The translations under genes and the position numbers were made by a program. A stretch of DNA of 36,987 bases. Source: a virus. Below are positions 13,097 through 22,484 of the stretch, one piece after another; position 1 is the stretch's first letter; each line of letters opens with the position of its first letter. Under the pieces are notes generated by a model, which saw only the letters and a program-made list of their open reading frames with translations, was not told the origin of the DNA and ran no database searches. The stretch covers positions 1-36,987 of the IMG/VR virus record IMGVR_UViG_3300021963_000336, one strand, 5' to 3'.

Positions 13097-13468
13097 TTAC
13101 CTCAATTTGCGGAGTTTGTACAAAGCAGACAAGAACGTGCCGACGGCCTCGTCGATCAGATTCTGGATTGCCGAGTCCTTCTTGTCCACGGCGTCGTAGC
13201 GCAGCTTCTCGATATCGTCGAGAAAACTCTCCAGCGCCTTGACCGGGTCCTCCTCATCGATCATTGGCAGGTACGGAATCTCGATGATGTCGTGCCGGCC
13301 CTGATAGGCCTCCGTGATGCTGTCGGCGTTTTCGATGATGGCCGTGTAGAACTCGCCCAGCGCTGAATGCTTGGCAAAGCTGCCCGCACCCGTCACGCGC
13401 AAATGGGCCCGGTGAGCGTACTCCCGGGCCAGGAACATCGTACCGACCAACCGTCCGATCATCTCCAT
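13097..13468 (-). CDS. DUF5856-like, Dps/ferritin-like protein, 123 aa
   Basis: This 123-residue all-helical protein has the pattern AREYAHRAHLRVTG (H19, H22), a KHSALGEFY helix (H34, E39) and ADSITEAYQGR (D49, E53). This resembles phage DUF5856 proteins, which I recall as related to the Dps/ferritin fold, where such His/Asp/Glu residues line a metal site. The C-terminal half has two further helices (about 78-121), enough for a four-helix bundle. Dps proteins protect DNA and bind iron. Here it sits between two virion-protein genes, so a virion or assembly role is also possible. The assignment is from memory and moderately sure. Confidence 0.7.
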   Translation of the reverse strand: MEMIGRLVGTMFLAREYAHRAHLRVTGAGSFAKHSALGEFYTAIIENADSITEAYQGRHDIIEIPYLPMIDEEDPVKALESFLDDIEKLRYDAVDKKDSAIQNLIDEAVGTFLSALYKLRKLR

Positions 13469-13480
13469 GTTTTTCTCCGT

Positions 13481-16400
13481 TTATTGCTGAGGCTGACCAC
13501 TGATGGCCGCCGCCCGTTGCTGAAGCAAACCGCTGATCGGGTCGTTGGGGAACATGGCTGGGTACATGAGCGGAATTTGCCTGTTCGCACCAGGGGAGGC
13601 CTGCGGCTTGGTCGGCAAGCGGAAATTGAATTCCGTCCCACGGGTCGGGGGGCCTGCCGGGATGACGCGGTTGAGCATCTGCCGTGCTGTTTCACGTGGA
13701 ACAACAGGCAGACCTTCCATCCCAGCAATTTTGTCTTCTTGGCCCGTGGCGGTGGCATCGCCCAGCGCCTGAGCAGTGCTGCGAATCGCGGGCAGTATGA
13801 CTTTGCGCACGGGAACGCCAATCTGCTCCAATTGCTTGATAACCCGCTGGCCTTCAGCGGGGGTGCCCACGTGCGTGATGCTGCGGGCAAACTCTTCGCT
13901 CTCCAAGGCGCGGGTAAAGATACGCCGGTAGAGTTGGTTTTCCAGGTTTCCAGTCATGCGCAACAGCAGCCCCAGAGCCATGGTATCGGGGGACTGGAAA
14001 TGCATGCCAGTGCTCTTAATGCTGGTGGTAATGTATTGAATACCAGAGCCGAACACACGTTTGAAGCCCTCGTCCAACGACTCAAAAGCCGGAATTTGGC
14101 CTGTGATGTTGGCAAATGCATTGACCCGACGCTGCATGTCCGCCAAGGTCTTAAGGTCCTGAAGATGAGTGGTGCCGTTGAACAAGACCTTCAGCGACTT
14201 CTCGTTGTTGTCCAGGAAGGTCTTCAGGGCCCCGCCGCCTTGGGCGCCTTCGGTAGCCACGTCATAGACAGAGCGGCGCAGGGCCGCGAGCATGTCGGGG
14301 TCCTTGTTCATCGTCCCGACCAGCTTGGTCATCGTCGCCGGGTCGCGCAGAGCATCGATAAGAATGATCCGTGGATCACCGCCCGGGCGCACTGCTTTGG
14401 CCAGCAGGCGGTCCAGTTCGTTATCCTTGGCCAGCGTAACCCGGTTATCAATCTCTGCCGTGCGGGCCAGGAAGTCGTCAGCCAGCTTGACCTCATCGGC
14501 CAGCTTGGCTTGGATATCCTTTGGCAGCGCTTCGACGATGTTGCGGTTCTTGTTCAGAACAGAGCGGATCGTCTTGGGGTCAACCAGTCCATCCTTGTTG
14601 ACTACGCCTTTGGTGCGCAGCCAATCGATCGTGCCGTTGAGCAGGAGCTTTTGGGACTGCGGATCAGGGCCCAGGATGGCAGAGATGTCTTTGACGCCCC
14701 CCGCCGTCCGGAAGGCCGTGCGCATCAGGTCTTCGTTGGGCAGCAACCATTCCCGGCCGCCCTTCTTGGACTGCGTCAGCAGCAGAGGGACAGTCCTGTC
14801 GTAGATCGCCTTGTAGTCGTCCAAGACGATCTTCATCGCGTCGTACTCGCCCTTGAGCCGTGGCGCGTGGTTCAGGACAAGGCCTTCGATGTCCCTGAAC
14901 ACCGCATCGCCCGTATCCAGAAGGCGCTGCGCATCCGTCTGGCGGGTACGGCCCCGGGTCATCGCCGCGTTGTATTGGCTAATCGAATCGTTGCGGAACC
15001 GCTGCGCTGCTGTGAGGTAGTCCAGCGCCTCCGGCATGTTCAAGTCAATCTTGGTGCTGTCAGCGGCAATGCGCTCCGCATCAGCACGGAGCTGCTCCGG
15101 ATTGACGATGATCTTGCGCCCGGGGATAACGCCCGGCACCGCGATATTGCCTTGGGCATCGGGCTTGGGAGCGAGTTCCGCGAGCCCCGGAGTGCGGCGC
15201 CCGGTCTTGACCTTCTCCCCCTTGACCAGCGTCATCACCGAGTCGCGGATAGCTTTGTACACTTCGGGGTCAATTTCCTTGCCCACCGCACCCATTTGCT
15301 GGGATAGGATGTCATCGACCAGGGAGGTCAAAGCTTGGCGCTGAATCTTATCGCGCTGCAACAACTGCGACTGGACAAACCGATCCAACAGGCGGATTGG
15401 CTCCGGCATGGACACGCGCAATGAAGGCCGCTCAGGGCGGTACTTTTGAAGCAATTGCATGACCGCAGTTTCCATGTCCCGCGCGTCAAAGAGCGATTTG
15501 CCTTGGTCGCGTGTAGGCAGTGGGGTGCCGTCCGGAGCAATGGCCTGCTTGAGGCCCATGCGCGAAAGGACCTTCTGGCGCATGTCGTTGTCCATCTCCA
15601 TGCTGCTCATTAGGATGCCGCGTAGCTCATCGTTGAGCCTGTCGATGTTCTGTGGTCCGAGGCGCTCGGACACCGCAGCAATCTCTGCGTCAGTCATCGT
15701 TGTTTTCTGACGCGCAAGGGCGTCAAAGAAACCTTGACGATCTGCTTGCGCCGCCTGGAACGCATCCAACACGGGCTTGCGAGCCTCTGGAGCAAGGTCG
15801 CCAAACAGTTTGGTGAGCGCTTCCTGGTTCTGGTTGATGCGTAGCTTGGTCGCTTCGAGTTCTTTGGGCCCGAGCTTTTCCAACAGAAGTTGCTTCTCCC
15901 GCACCAGCGGGGCGTACATCGTCTTCTCGGCCGCATCAAACACAAAGCCGGCTTCTGCAAACCGAGGGTCGGCCAGCGCCGTCTCCAGCGCCTTGAGCGC
16001 ATCTTGCGCTTCCCGGCTCTCGGCGATTGGACCGAAGACTTGACTTAGCTTGCGCTCAGCATTCTTGATCAGGACCTTGGGGATGATGTTGATGAAGGGG
16101 AGCTTGAAGCCCGCAGGTACTGTGGCCAGCGCTTCCTTTTCAATATCGCTTAGCGGAGTACCGGTGCCAGCGGCGCTCTGGGCCTTGCCCTTGGCCCAGT
16201 TGAAAGCACGGACGCTAGGAGCGTTTTTGACAATTGAGCCGGCAGCCAGGGGCAGCCCAACAAAAGCAGCAGTAGGCAGCAACTCTTTGTACAGGCCTTT
16301 GGCAGGGTTGTCGTCAGAGACGTTCTCCTCCACCGCTTGGCGCAACCCTTCCCAGCCGGCACCGAAGGCCACGTCGATAGCAGCCGCCGTCCGGGGAGCC

Positions 16401-16876
16401 TTCTGGACCATCTTGATGGTGTCGTCTGCAATGCCGCGAAACAAGGTTGTAGCCGCCGGAGTAGCCGTTACCAACGGGCGGGTGGCCGCTGAATACGCCA
16501 GGATGCCGGTAAACGGCAGCGCACTGCCCACGCCTTCGCCAATAGCGCGAGAGTAGCGCTCACCGGAGTTTCGCGGCGCAACCTGCCCACGATTGAAAAA
16601 CTTGGTGAACTGAAAGACCTGCTTGTCGTCCAGCCCCAGCCCGCGCCCAATGACGCGCTGAGCAGCATCGGGCAAGGAAAAGAGCGCCGAGTTGAAGCCC
16701 CAGGAGAAGTTATCGACCAGCCCCTTGACCTTATCCCCACCCTCAGTCATCTGCTCCGGAGCGCCTGGGCCCCCTTTGCGAGGGTCCGCCGTAACCGGCG
16801 CACCTTCCGCCCGGCCCGTGATCTCACCCGTGGTGAAGTCAACAAGCTGACCTTGAGAGTTGAGGATCGTGGCCAT
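13481..16876 (-). CDS. Large virion protein, likely internal/ejection protein, 1131 aa
   Basis: This is a 1131-residue, mostly helical protein with no enzyme motif I can find. After a soluble N-terminus, residues about 112-135 and 195-217 are hydrophobic (IGEGVGSALPFTGILAYSA; LLPTAAFVGLPLAAGSI). They are amphipathic or membrane-active segments around an ERYSRAIGEGVG motif that I know from large phage virion proteins. The rest (250-1050) is long charged helices with Arg/Lys/Glu. Size, composition and position among minor virion genes fit an internal virion protein that passes into the host envelope during DNA ejection, like the large T7 core proteins. No lysozyme or transglycosylase motif is seen. 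Start and upstream stop overlap by one base (TAATG). Confidence 0.75.
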   Translation of the reverse strand: MATILNSQGQLVDFTTGEITGRAEGAPVTADPRKGGPGAPEQMTEGGDKVKGLVDNFSWGFNSALFSLPDAAQRVIGRGLGLDDKQVFQFTKFFNRGQVAPRNSGERYSRAIGEGVGSALPFTGILAYSAATRPLVTATPAATTLFRGIADDTIKMVQKAPRTAAAIDVAFGAGWEGLRQAVEENVSDDNPAKGLYKELLPTAAFVGLPLAAGSIVKNAPSVRAFNWAKGKAQSAAGTGTPLSDIEKEALATVPAGFKLPFINIIPKVLIKNAERKLSQVFGPIAESREAQDALKALETALADPRFAEAGFVFDAAEKTMYAPLVREKQLLLEKLGPKELEATKLRINQNQEALTKLFGDLAPEARKPVLDAFQAAQADRQGFFDALARQKTTMTDAEIAAVSERLGPQNIDRLNDELRGILMSSMEMDNDMRQKVLSRMGLKQAIAPDGTPLPTRDQGKSLFDARDMETAVMQLLQKYRPERPSLRVSMPEPIRLLDRFVQSQLLQRDKIQRQALTSLVDDILSQQMGAVGKEIDPEVYKAIRDSVMTLVKGEKVKTGRRTPGLAELAPKPDAQGNIAVPGVIPGRKIIVNPEQLRADAERIAADSTKIDLNMPEALDYLTAAQRFRNDSISQYNAAMTRGRTRQTDAQRLLDTGDAVFRDIEGLVLNHAPRLKGEYDAMKIVLDDYKAIYDRTVPLLLTQSKKGGREWLLPNEDLMRTAFRTAGGVKDISAILGPDPQSQKLLLNGTIDWLRTKGVVNKDGLVDPKTIRSVLNKNRNIVEALPKDIQAKLADEVKLADDFLARTAEIDNRVTLAKDNELDRLLAKAVRPGGDPRIILIDALRDPATMTKLVGTMNKDPDMLAALRRSVYDVATEGAQGGGALKTFLDNNEKSLKVLFNGTTHLQDLKTLADMQRRVNAFANITGQIPAFESLDEGFKRVFGSGIQYITTSIKSTGMHFQSPDTMALGLLLRMTGNLENQLYRRIFTRALESEEFARSITHVGTPAEGQRVIKQLEQIGVPVRKVILPAIRSTAQALGDATATGQEDKIAGMEGLPVVPRETARQMLNRVIPAGPPTRGTEFNFRLPTKPQASPGANRQIPLMYPAMFPNDPISGLLQQRAAAISGQPQQ

Positions 16877-19335
16877 TATTTCAGCAGCCCTTGCAGTTGG
16901 GTCGGGTTGAAGCTTTGAATCGCACCGTTAGGCATCCGGATGTAGACCGTGGCCCGTGGGTCTTGGAGCTTGCCAATCGTACTACCAAGGAAGTTGAACA
17001 TGCGCTTTTGCTCGTTCGGATCAGTGGGGATCACAAACGGATCGCTTTGGGTGCCGGTGTTGGGGGTGGACATGGTGTAGTCGTTCTTCTCGTACCCCAA
17101 CTGCGTGAGCACCTGCTGGCGAGCGTTACGCAGCATCGTTTCCATGCTGTTCATCTGCTTGGCCACCAGTTCCTTGTCAGCGAAAAACTTGGTTGGATCA
17201 GTAATGCCCTTTGCAGTTTCGCGGACCCACTCCTGCTCCTGCACCGCCACCCGGCCACCATCGTTGGCCGAAGCAATGCTCTTCATAATCGAGTTCATGC
17301 CAGAGCTGATGCGGGTGGAGGCATCGACAAGGTTGACATCCGGACGCACAACAGCAGCAGGCACAACAGGGACCAAAATGTTGTTGACTTTGTCCGAGAA
17401 CCACGCACCGGGGCCATAGGCCTGTGTATAGACGCCCTTGAGGTTGTCCAGCGTAGACAGGCTGTTGTCCAGGGAGCGCAGGCTGTTGGTCAGCTTGACG
17501 CGCTCTCCCTTGTCCGTTTCCACGGAGGTCGGGGCCTCGCCACGATTGACCACAAACGGATTGTCCGTGTTACGCAGCGTCCAACGGCTGGCGAGCGCAG
17601 ACTGCACGGTTGGGTTCTTGGGATCGATGGACACGCCCAGGAACGACCCCTTTGGGCCCTTGGAAACGATAAGGCCCGCGCCGCCATCCTCCAAGACCCC
17701 GCCACCGCTGTTTTTGAGCTGCTCCAGCAAGAGGCGGTAGTCGCCCTTGAGCATCTCCATCTTCATCTGCTGGGCAATCTTGTCCTGCTCTTGCACATCG
17801 TTGATGGCTTGAGACAGCACAGCGGTATCAACCTTGATCTGGCGATCCTTGGCCTGTGCCATGAGCGCCATGAAGCCCTGGGGCAGGCCCTGCGCAGACT
17901 CTGCCAAAAGGGAGATCGGCGTGGACCCTGAACGAGCAGGAGCAGAAGCGTAACGAAGGCCCGCATCTGCAATCATCAGCATGGCGTTGCGGTACATGTC
18001 GTCTTGCGTGTCGCCCAGGAGTTCCCTGTACAGCGGCGCATATTCTCTCTGAAGCGCCTTGACCCGCTCGGTACGGGACTTAGAGTCCTCCGCAACGTCA
18101 GGCGTCTTGACAAGGTTCTTCTGAATGAATTCACCCAACGGGTCGGCCGCTGCTGCCGGAGCAGCAGCGGGGGCCGGAGCCGGAGCCGGAGCGGACGTTC
18201 TAGAAGCTTGGTATGCCTCTACTTCCCCGGCCGCTGGCCCACCAGTACGTTCAATCCGTCGAACGCTCTCCGGGATTCCGGGCATCGGCGCTCGGCCCTG
18301 CGCCATGGCCGCTGCACTGACGGGCGGACGGTCGGCCGCTGGCGCATAGTTGCCTTGCTGGCCCGTCAGCTTGGCGACTTCCGCCTTCAACTGATCATCA
18401 GACATGCTCTGGATGGCAGTGGGCAACGGAATCGAGCGATCCATGCGCTTGTAGTACGCATCCTCAAACTGCTGGAGCAGCGCCGCGCGCTCCGGGGTAA
18501 TGCCACTGCCATCCCCGGCAACGCCCTTGTACATGCCCGATCCGGCAACAAGAACTCCGGCGGCAGTAGCGGCCGGAGCCGCTTGCATACCCAGCCGCTG
18601 TGCAATGCCGCTGATAGTGGGCCCCGCAAACTTGCTCAGGTGCTCGGTCAGCGTCGGGTACTTCAGGATTTGCTCAGCCGTATACCGGCCGCCAGGACCC
18701 CGTACGTTCTCAAAGATAGCGGGGAACTGCTGGGGCAGGCCCCGGCTCATCAGTTGGCCGCCAAGGACGTTGGCCTGGGTTGCTAAAGGGCTGATTTTGT
18801 CCGCAGCCATCTGCGCCATGCGGGTAAGCGGGGTGACAAACGCACCGGCCGCTGCCTGCATCGGAGGCATGCCATCTGGGGTAGGCGGAGCCTGCTCAGC
18901 CCCGCCCTGCGGAAAAGGGGGCATCATGCCCTCCATGCCCGGAGGCATTCCGCCCTGCGGCTGTGGAGGCATCCCCGGCGGCATCATGCCTTGGGCCTGG
19001 GGCAACGCACCGATGCCCGCGCCCTGCTGAGCAAGTTGCGATTGCAGCATCGCCAGCACTTCGGGAGGGGTCTCCATGGCAGCTTCTTCGCCCACCAACT
19101 GAGCAAGCTCCATGTACCGAGCGTCCACCGAGCGCATGTCCCCGCGCAAGTTGTTCATCAGAATCTCAGGATTCTGGGGAGTGCGCGACATCTGAGGCAT
19201 CTCTTCTGAGGGCTCAGGCATCTCTTCCATTTCGTCCATTTCGTCCAAGTCGAACCCGGCCAGAATGCCGGAGTTCTTTGCCTCTTTTGACAAGGGCATG
19301 GCAAACATGGCACGTTTGAGGATGTCTTCTTTCAT
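16876..19335 (-). CDS. Large virion protein with Pro/Met-rich linker, 819 aa
   Basis: This is an 819-residue structural protein of unknown function. The N-terminus has an acidic Met-rich patch (DLDEMDEMEEM, about 29-39). Then comes a helix with VDARYMELAQLVGEEAA and ETPPEVLAML, a combination I recall from phage virion proteins. Residues about 110-160 are a Gly/Met/Pro/Gln linker (GMMPPGMPPQPQGG). A hydrophobic Ala/Gly segment follows (MQAAPAATAAGVLVAGSGM), then long helices and an Ala/Pro repeat near residue 385. The protein probably works with the 1131- and 316-aa proteins as an ejection or internal-core set; that grouping is inference from adjacency. The start at 19335 has AAGG seven bases upstream. 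Confidence 0.75.
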   Translation of the reverse strand: MKEDILKRAMFAMPLSKEAKNSGILAGFDLDEMDEMEEMPEPSEEMPQMSRTPQNPEILMNNLRGDMRSVDARYMELAQLVGEEAAMETPPEVLAMLQSQLAQQGAGIGALPQAQGMMPPGMPPQPQGGMPPGMEGMMPPFPQGGAEQAPPTPDGMPPMQAAAGAFVTPLTRMAQMAADKISPLATQANVLGGQLMSRGLPQQFPAIFENVRGPGGRYTAEQILKYPTLTEHLSKFAGPTISGIAQRLGMQAAPAATAAGVLVAGSGMYKGVAGDGSGITPERAALLQQFEDAYYKRMDRSIPLPTAIQSMSDDQLKAEVAKLTGQQGNYAPAADRPPVSAAAMAQGRAPMPGIPESVRRIERTGGPAAGEVEAYQASRTSAPAPAPAPAAAPAAAADPLGEFIQKNLVKTPDVAEDSKSRTERVKALQREYAPLYRELLGDTQDDMYRNAMLMIADAGLRYASAPARSGSTPISLLAESAQGLPQGFMALMAQAKDRQIKVDTAVLSQAINDVQEQDKIAQQMKMEMLKGDYRLLLEQLKNSGGGVLEDGGAGLIVSKGPKGSFLGVSIDPKNPTVQSALASRWTLRNTDNPFVVNRGEAPTSVETDKGERVKLTNSLRSLDNSLSTLDNLKGVYTQAYGPGAWFSDKVNNILVPVVPAAVVRPDVNLVDASTRISSGMNSIMKSIASANDGGRVAVQEQEWVRETAKGITDPTKFFADKELVAKQMNSMETMLRNARQQVLTQLGYEKNDYTMSTPNTGTQSDPFVIPTDPNEQKRMFNFLGSTIGKLQDPRATVYIRMPNGAIQSFNPTQLQGLLK

Positions 19336-19344
19336 CGTGCGGCC

Positions 19345-20295
19345 TTAGAAAAGTGAGGTCTTGGTCGAGTCTTTTCCGCCAAACGCGGCCGCGCCGGCAA
19401 GAGCGGCAGTGCCCAGGCCCGCGATCTGCTGGAACGGGCTTGGTGCGGGCTGCTGCGCCTGCGTGATCGACATTTGCGAGGAAGGCGCACCCTTGTAGAT
19501 GTCCGACACAAAGGCGAGTTGCTGGTACGGCTGCATGGCCTGCTGCATCTGCGAAGCGCGCAGTGCATCGAGTTCGGCTTGCTGCTGCTTTTGCTGGATG
19601 GAACCCAGGTTGAATTGGAAGTTGACGTCGTTCTGGCCCAAGTTTTGAGCAGTCTGACCAAGCGCGGCCTGCTGGATACCCATGGTGCCCAACTGACTGC
19701 CCAGCGATCCCAGACCTTGGCCCATGGCCAACTGGCGTTGCTGCTGCTGTTCAAAGGCCTGCTGAGCCTGCTGCTGCGCCGCACCATAGCCCGATTGCAG
19801 CGCGCTGATGATGGCTTGATTGCGGGTCTGAGACAGCCCCCGCTCCAGCTCTGCCCTCTGGACGCCTTCGCGGCTGCCACCAAACGCGCCTGCCCGAACA
19901 GCCTGCGCTTGCAGATTCTGACGGGACAGATCGCCTTGGCGGTTGATCTCTTGCAGCGACTGATCAATGACCGACTGCATGTACGGGTTCATGAAGGCCA
20001 TGCCCATACGCGGATCGTAGCCCCCAGCAGCGCCGTACAAGCTGGCAATGCCCTGTCCTACCGTGCCGGCGCCGGCGCCCAACGTAGTCGTTCCCTGTTG
20101 CAGGTACGGCAGATACGCCCCAATGCCCTGCTGCCCCGCCCGCAGCGCATCAAGCTGCCCCTGCTGAAGCCCCGCAACTTGGTAGTTGGGGAGCGTAGGC
20201 ATTTGAAGCGCCTGCGCAGACTTCAAAAGGCCTAGCTTGTAGGCCTCAATTTCCGGCGTTTCCCGGACTATTTGTTCGGTGACTTCGTTAGCCAT
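19345..20295 (-). CDS. Gln/Ala-rich helical virion protein, probable ejection protein, 316 aa
   Basis: This 316-residue protein is rich in Gln, Ala, Gly and Leu with few charges. Residues about 95-130 (FMNPYMQSVIDQSLQEINRQ, then an LQAQAVRAGAFGGSR motif) are a pattern I recall from structural proteins of marine and freshwater podoviruses. A long Gln-rich helix follows (about 165-190), and the C-terminus has an Ala/Gly-rich hydrophobic stretch (AGLGTAALAGAAAFGG). Composition and context resemble the T7 gp14-type small core/ejection protein. There is no catalytic motif. GGGGAT before the ATG at 20295 lies in the end of the upstream gene, whose stop is two bases away. Confidence 0.75.
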   Translation of the reverse strand: MANEVTEQIVRETPEIEAYKLGLLKSAQALQMPTLPNYQVAGLQQGQLDALRAGQQGIGAYLPYLQQGTTTLGAGAGTVGQGIASLYGAAGGYDPRMGMAFMNPYMQSVIDQSLQEINRQGDLSRQNLQAQAVRAGAFGGSREGVQRAELERGLSQTRNQAIISALQSGYGAAQQQAQQAFEQQQQRQLAMGQGLGSLGSQLGTMGIQQAALGQTAQNLGQNDVNFQFNLGSIQQKQQQAELDALRASQMQQAMQPYQQLAFVSDIYKGAPSSQMSITQAQQPAPSPFQQIAGLGTAALAGAAAFGGKDSTKTSLF

Positions 20296-20297
20296 AT

Positions 20298-22442
20298 TTA
20301 TCCCCGCGAGGCGTTGCGCTCAAGCTGATGCATAAGGGCGTACATTTTCTTCGCCCCGGCTCTGCGGCTGCCATTGCCCATGGCCTTCACGGCCTTGGCG
20401 GTCATGACAAATTCGCCGTCAGACAGCATCGCAGGGATGGAATCCGACGTTTCGGTTCCAGGGCCGCTGATTGCTCCTGTTTTCCGAGGATACCCGCCCG
20501 TGGCCAAAGAGGCAATACCGCCGTAGGCGGCCCGCCGGGGGTTGAGATAGTCGTAAGCTGGCGCTCGGACATCCGCCATCGAGGCGAAGGGGCTCCAAGA
20601 GGAAGAGCCCGTGATGTTGCCTTGGGCGCTGTATTGAACGCCGGGCAACCCTTGAATCATGTACCTGCTGGGGTCCTGATTGATAAGGTCCTGGCCCCTG
20701 GCCGAAGGAACAAGAGTTGGCTTAGGGGGCGCGCCCGGCGTAAATCCACCTGCAAGCCCCATCACCCCCACGCCGGCAGCAGCCAAGGGGCCGTACTGGC
20801 GCAGCAAGCCTGGGTTGTTGGCGCTGGCGGCCTTCATTGCTTCGCTGTACGAAGCGCCATTGGCCCGAGCATTTTGGAAGGCTTCTGTGTTTTGCAGTTC
20901 CGCCGCCGACATGGTCTTGGGGAAGAACAGATCAGAAGCGCCTTGTTTGACGGTGTCAAACGCGCCTTCCTTACCCTGCATCAGGTCGCCAATTCCGCCG
21001 GCCATCCGCTGGAAGGAGTCGCCAGCAGTAGGAGTACCGGTCGGGGCTCCGGCCACGGTGTAGCCCGCCTCTGGCGCCGCGCCCGGAGGCAGTTGAAGGC
21101 CCGCAGTGGGGCTATACGGAGCACCCGTCCCTTGCGCCGCCATATTGATCATCGGGGGCTCAACATACGGGCCCATTATTTGGTCCGCCGTCACTCCCTG
21201 AGAGACAGGGCCCAGGGGCTCCGGCATCACCGGATTTGGGGGAGCAACGGGCGAAGTTAGGACGGGAGGTGCAGGGGGAGCAACGGGCGCAGGAGGGGGA
21301 GCAACCGGCGCAGTCTGCGTCCCGCCTTCAATCTGAGTGCTGACGCTCTCCGGGGTAACGGGCCGTGCAGCATCTTGAACGCTTTGGGGGCTCATGGAAC
21401 CAGGGGGCAAGCCGGTGGGAGTGGTTGTGCCAAACCCGCTCTTCATGCCGGCCATGAGACCACTGGTGGCGCCAGCGGTCAGACCAGACTTGACGGCGTC
21501 AGCGAGCTTTTGACCAGACAGCAGGCCCGCGCCCGTTCCAACAATACCCGCCGTGACAGCAGCATTGGCCGCGACGTTGGTAATACCCGCCGCGCCAACA
21601 TACTCGGCAACCGCGCCACCAGGAGCACCGAAGTAGGCCGTGGCCCCTGCTACAAGTGCCTGCTTGATGTTGCCGCCGCCAGCAAGAGTGACAGTACCGG
21701 CAGCAAGGGGCGCCGCAAAAGCGCCAGCAACAGGCCCGAGGAACGTGGCCAGTGCAACGGTAGCCAAGATTCGACCAATCGGAGATTTCAAAATCGGTTT
21801 GACTGCATTAACAACCGACTTGAATGCGGACTTGATCGCACCACCAATCTTCTGGAAGATATTTTTGTACTCGGGCAACCCGGTTTTTGGGTTGATCGTG
21901 CCCGAGCCACCATGGCTGCGCAGAAGACGTGCTTCCTTCGGATTGATATGGGCCAGCATGGTGTCGCCATCCCGGCCCCGAGATGCCACTAGACGTGCCG
22001 CTTCAGCAATCCCACCCCGGGCAAATTGGGCCGGGGGAGCCGGCATTTCCTGCTGGGTTCCCCCTTGACGTTGCTGGAGCGCTTGCATGACAACAGTGCC
22101 GATTGCCGACAGCACTTCCGGATCAAAATCCTCGGGCAGGTCATCCTGTTCAATCGCCCCGGAGCTAATCGCTTCTTGCCGCCGCTTGGCGTATTCCGCC
22201 TCCCCGCCTTCGTAAAGATACTGGACAATTTCCAGCATCTTTTGCAGGTCCTCATCGGAGAGTTGATCCAGCGCAGGAGTGATGCTGCGCATCAGTTCCT
22301 GTATGTCGGCAGAAGCTTGGGGAGAAGCAGTACTCAGGCCTGTCTGTACGGCATCGTACGAGTCTTCCAACGACAATGGTGCGGGGGCCTCGGTCCCCGC
22401 ACCTTGCGGCAGAGACATGATGCCTTGATCTTCAGCGGCCAT
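20298..22442 (-). CDS. Tail-associated virion protein with tape-measure-like C-terminal motif, 714 aa
   Basis: This is a 714-residue virion protein. Its N-terminal 130 residues are acidic and helical. A conserved-looking segment then includes DTMLAHINPKEARLLRSHGG and NPKTGLPEY. Residues about 215-320 are hydrophobic Ala/Gly-rich (likely membrane-active helices, ILATVALATFLGPVAGAFAA). A Pro-rich linker (about 350-410) precedes the C-terminal domain. The last 70 residues contain GPGTETSDSIPAMLSDGEFV and KMYALMHQLE, a motif I know from the C-termini of phage tape-measure and tail-tip-associated proteins. The middle hydrophobic region and this end fit a protein that channels DNA at the envelope. 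AAGGAG lies seven bases before the ATG. Confidence 0.8.
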   Translation of the reverse strand: MAAEDQGIMSLPQGAGTEAPAPLSLEDSYDAVQTGLSTASPQASADIQELMRSITPALDQLSDEDLQKMLEIVQYLYEGGEAEYAKRRQEAISSGAIEQDDLPEDFDPEVLSAIGTVVMQALQQRQGGTQQEMPAPPAQFARGGIAEAARLVASRGRDGDTMLAHINPKEARLLRSHGGSGTINPKTGLPEYKNIFQKIGGAIKSAFKSVVNAVKPILKSPIGRILATVALATFLGPVAGAFAAPLAAGTVTLAGGGNIKQALVAGATAYFGAPGGAVAEYVGAAGITNVAANAAVTAGIVGTGAGLLSGQKLADAVKSGLTAGATSGLMAGMKSGFGTTTPTGLPPGSMSPQSVQDAARPVTPESVSTQIEGGTQTAPVAPPPAPVAPPAPPVLTSPVAPPNPVMPEPLGPVSQGVTADQIMGPYVEPPMINMAAQGTGAPYSPTAGLQLPPGAAPEAGYTVAGAPTGTPTAGDSFQRMAGGIGDLMQGKEGAFDTVKQGASDLFFPKTMSAAELQNTEAFQNARANGASYSEAMKAASANNPGLLRQYGPLAAAGVGVMGLAGGFTPGAPPKPTLVPSARGQDLINQDPSRYMIQGLPGVQYSAQGNITGSSSWSPFASMADVRAPAYDYLNPRRAAYGGIASLATGGYPRKTGAISGPGTETSDSIPAMLSDGEFVMTAKAVKAMGNGSRRAGAKKMYALMHQLERNASRG

Positions 22443-22484
22443 GGGGGTACTCCTTGCTTAATAATCGTATCACGGGGTGGGCAA

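Noticed and set aside
13367-15307. Long plus-strand open frame (646 codons) opposite the 1131-aa gene
   Set aside because: It is the antisense shadow of a GC-rich gene; it has no plausible ribosome site and an atypical Arg/Leu/Val/His composition.
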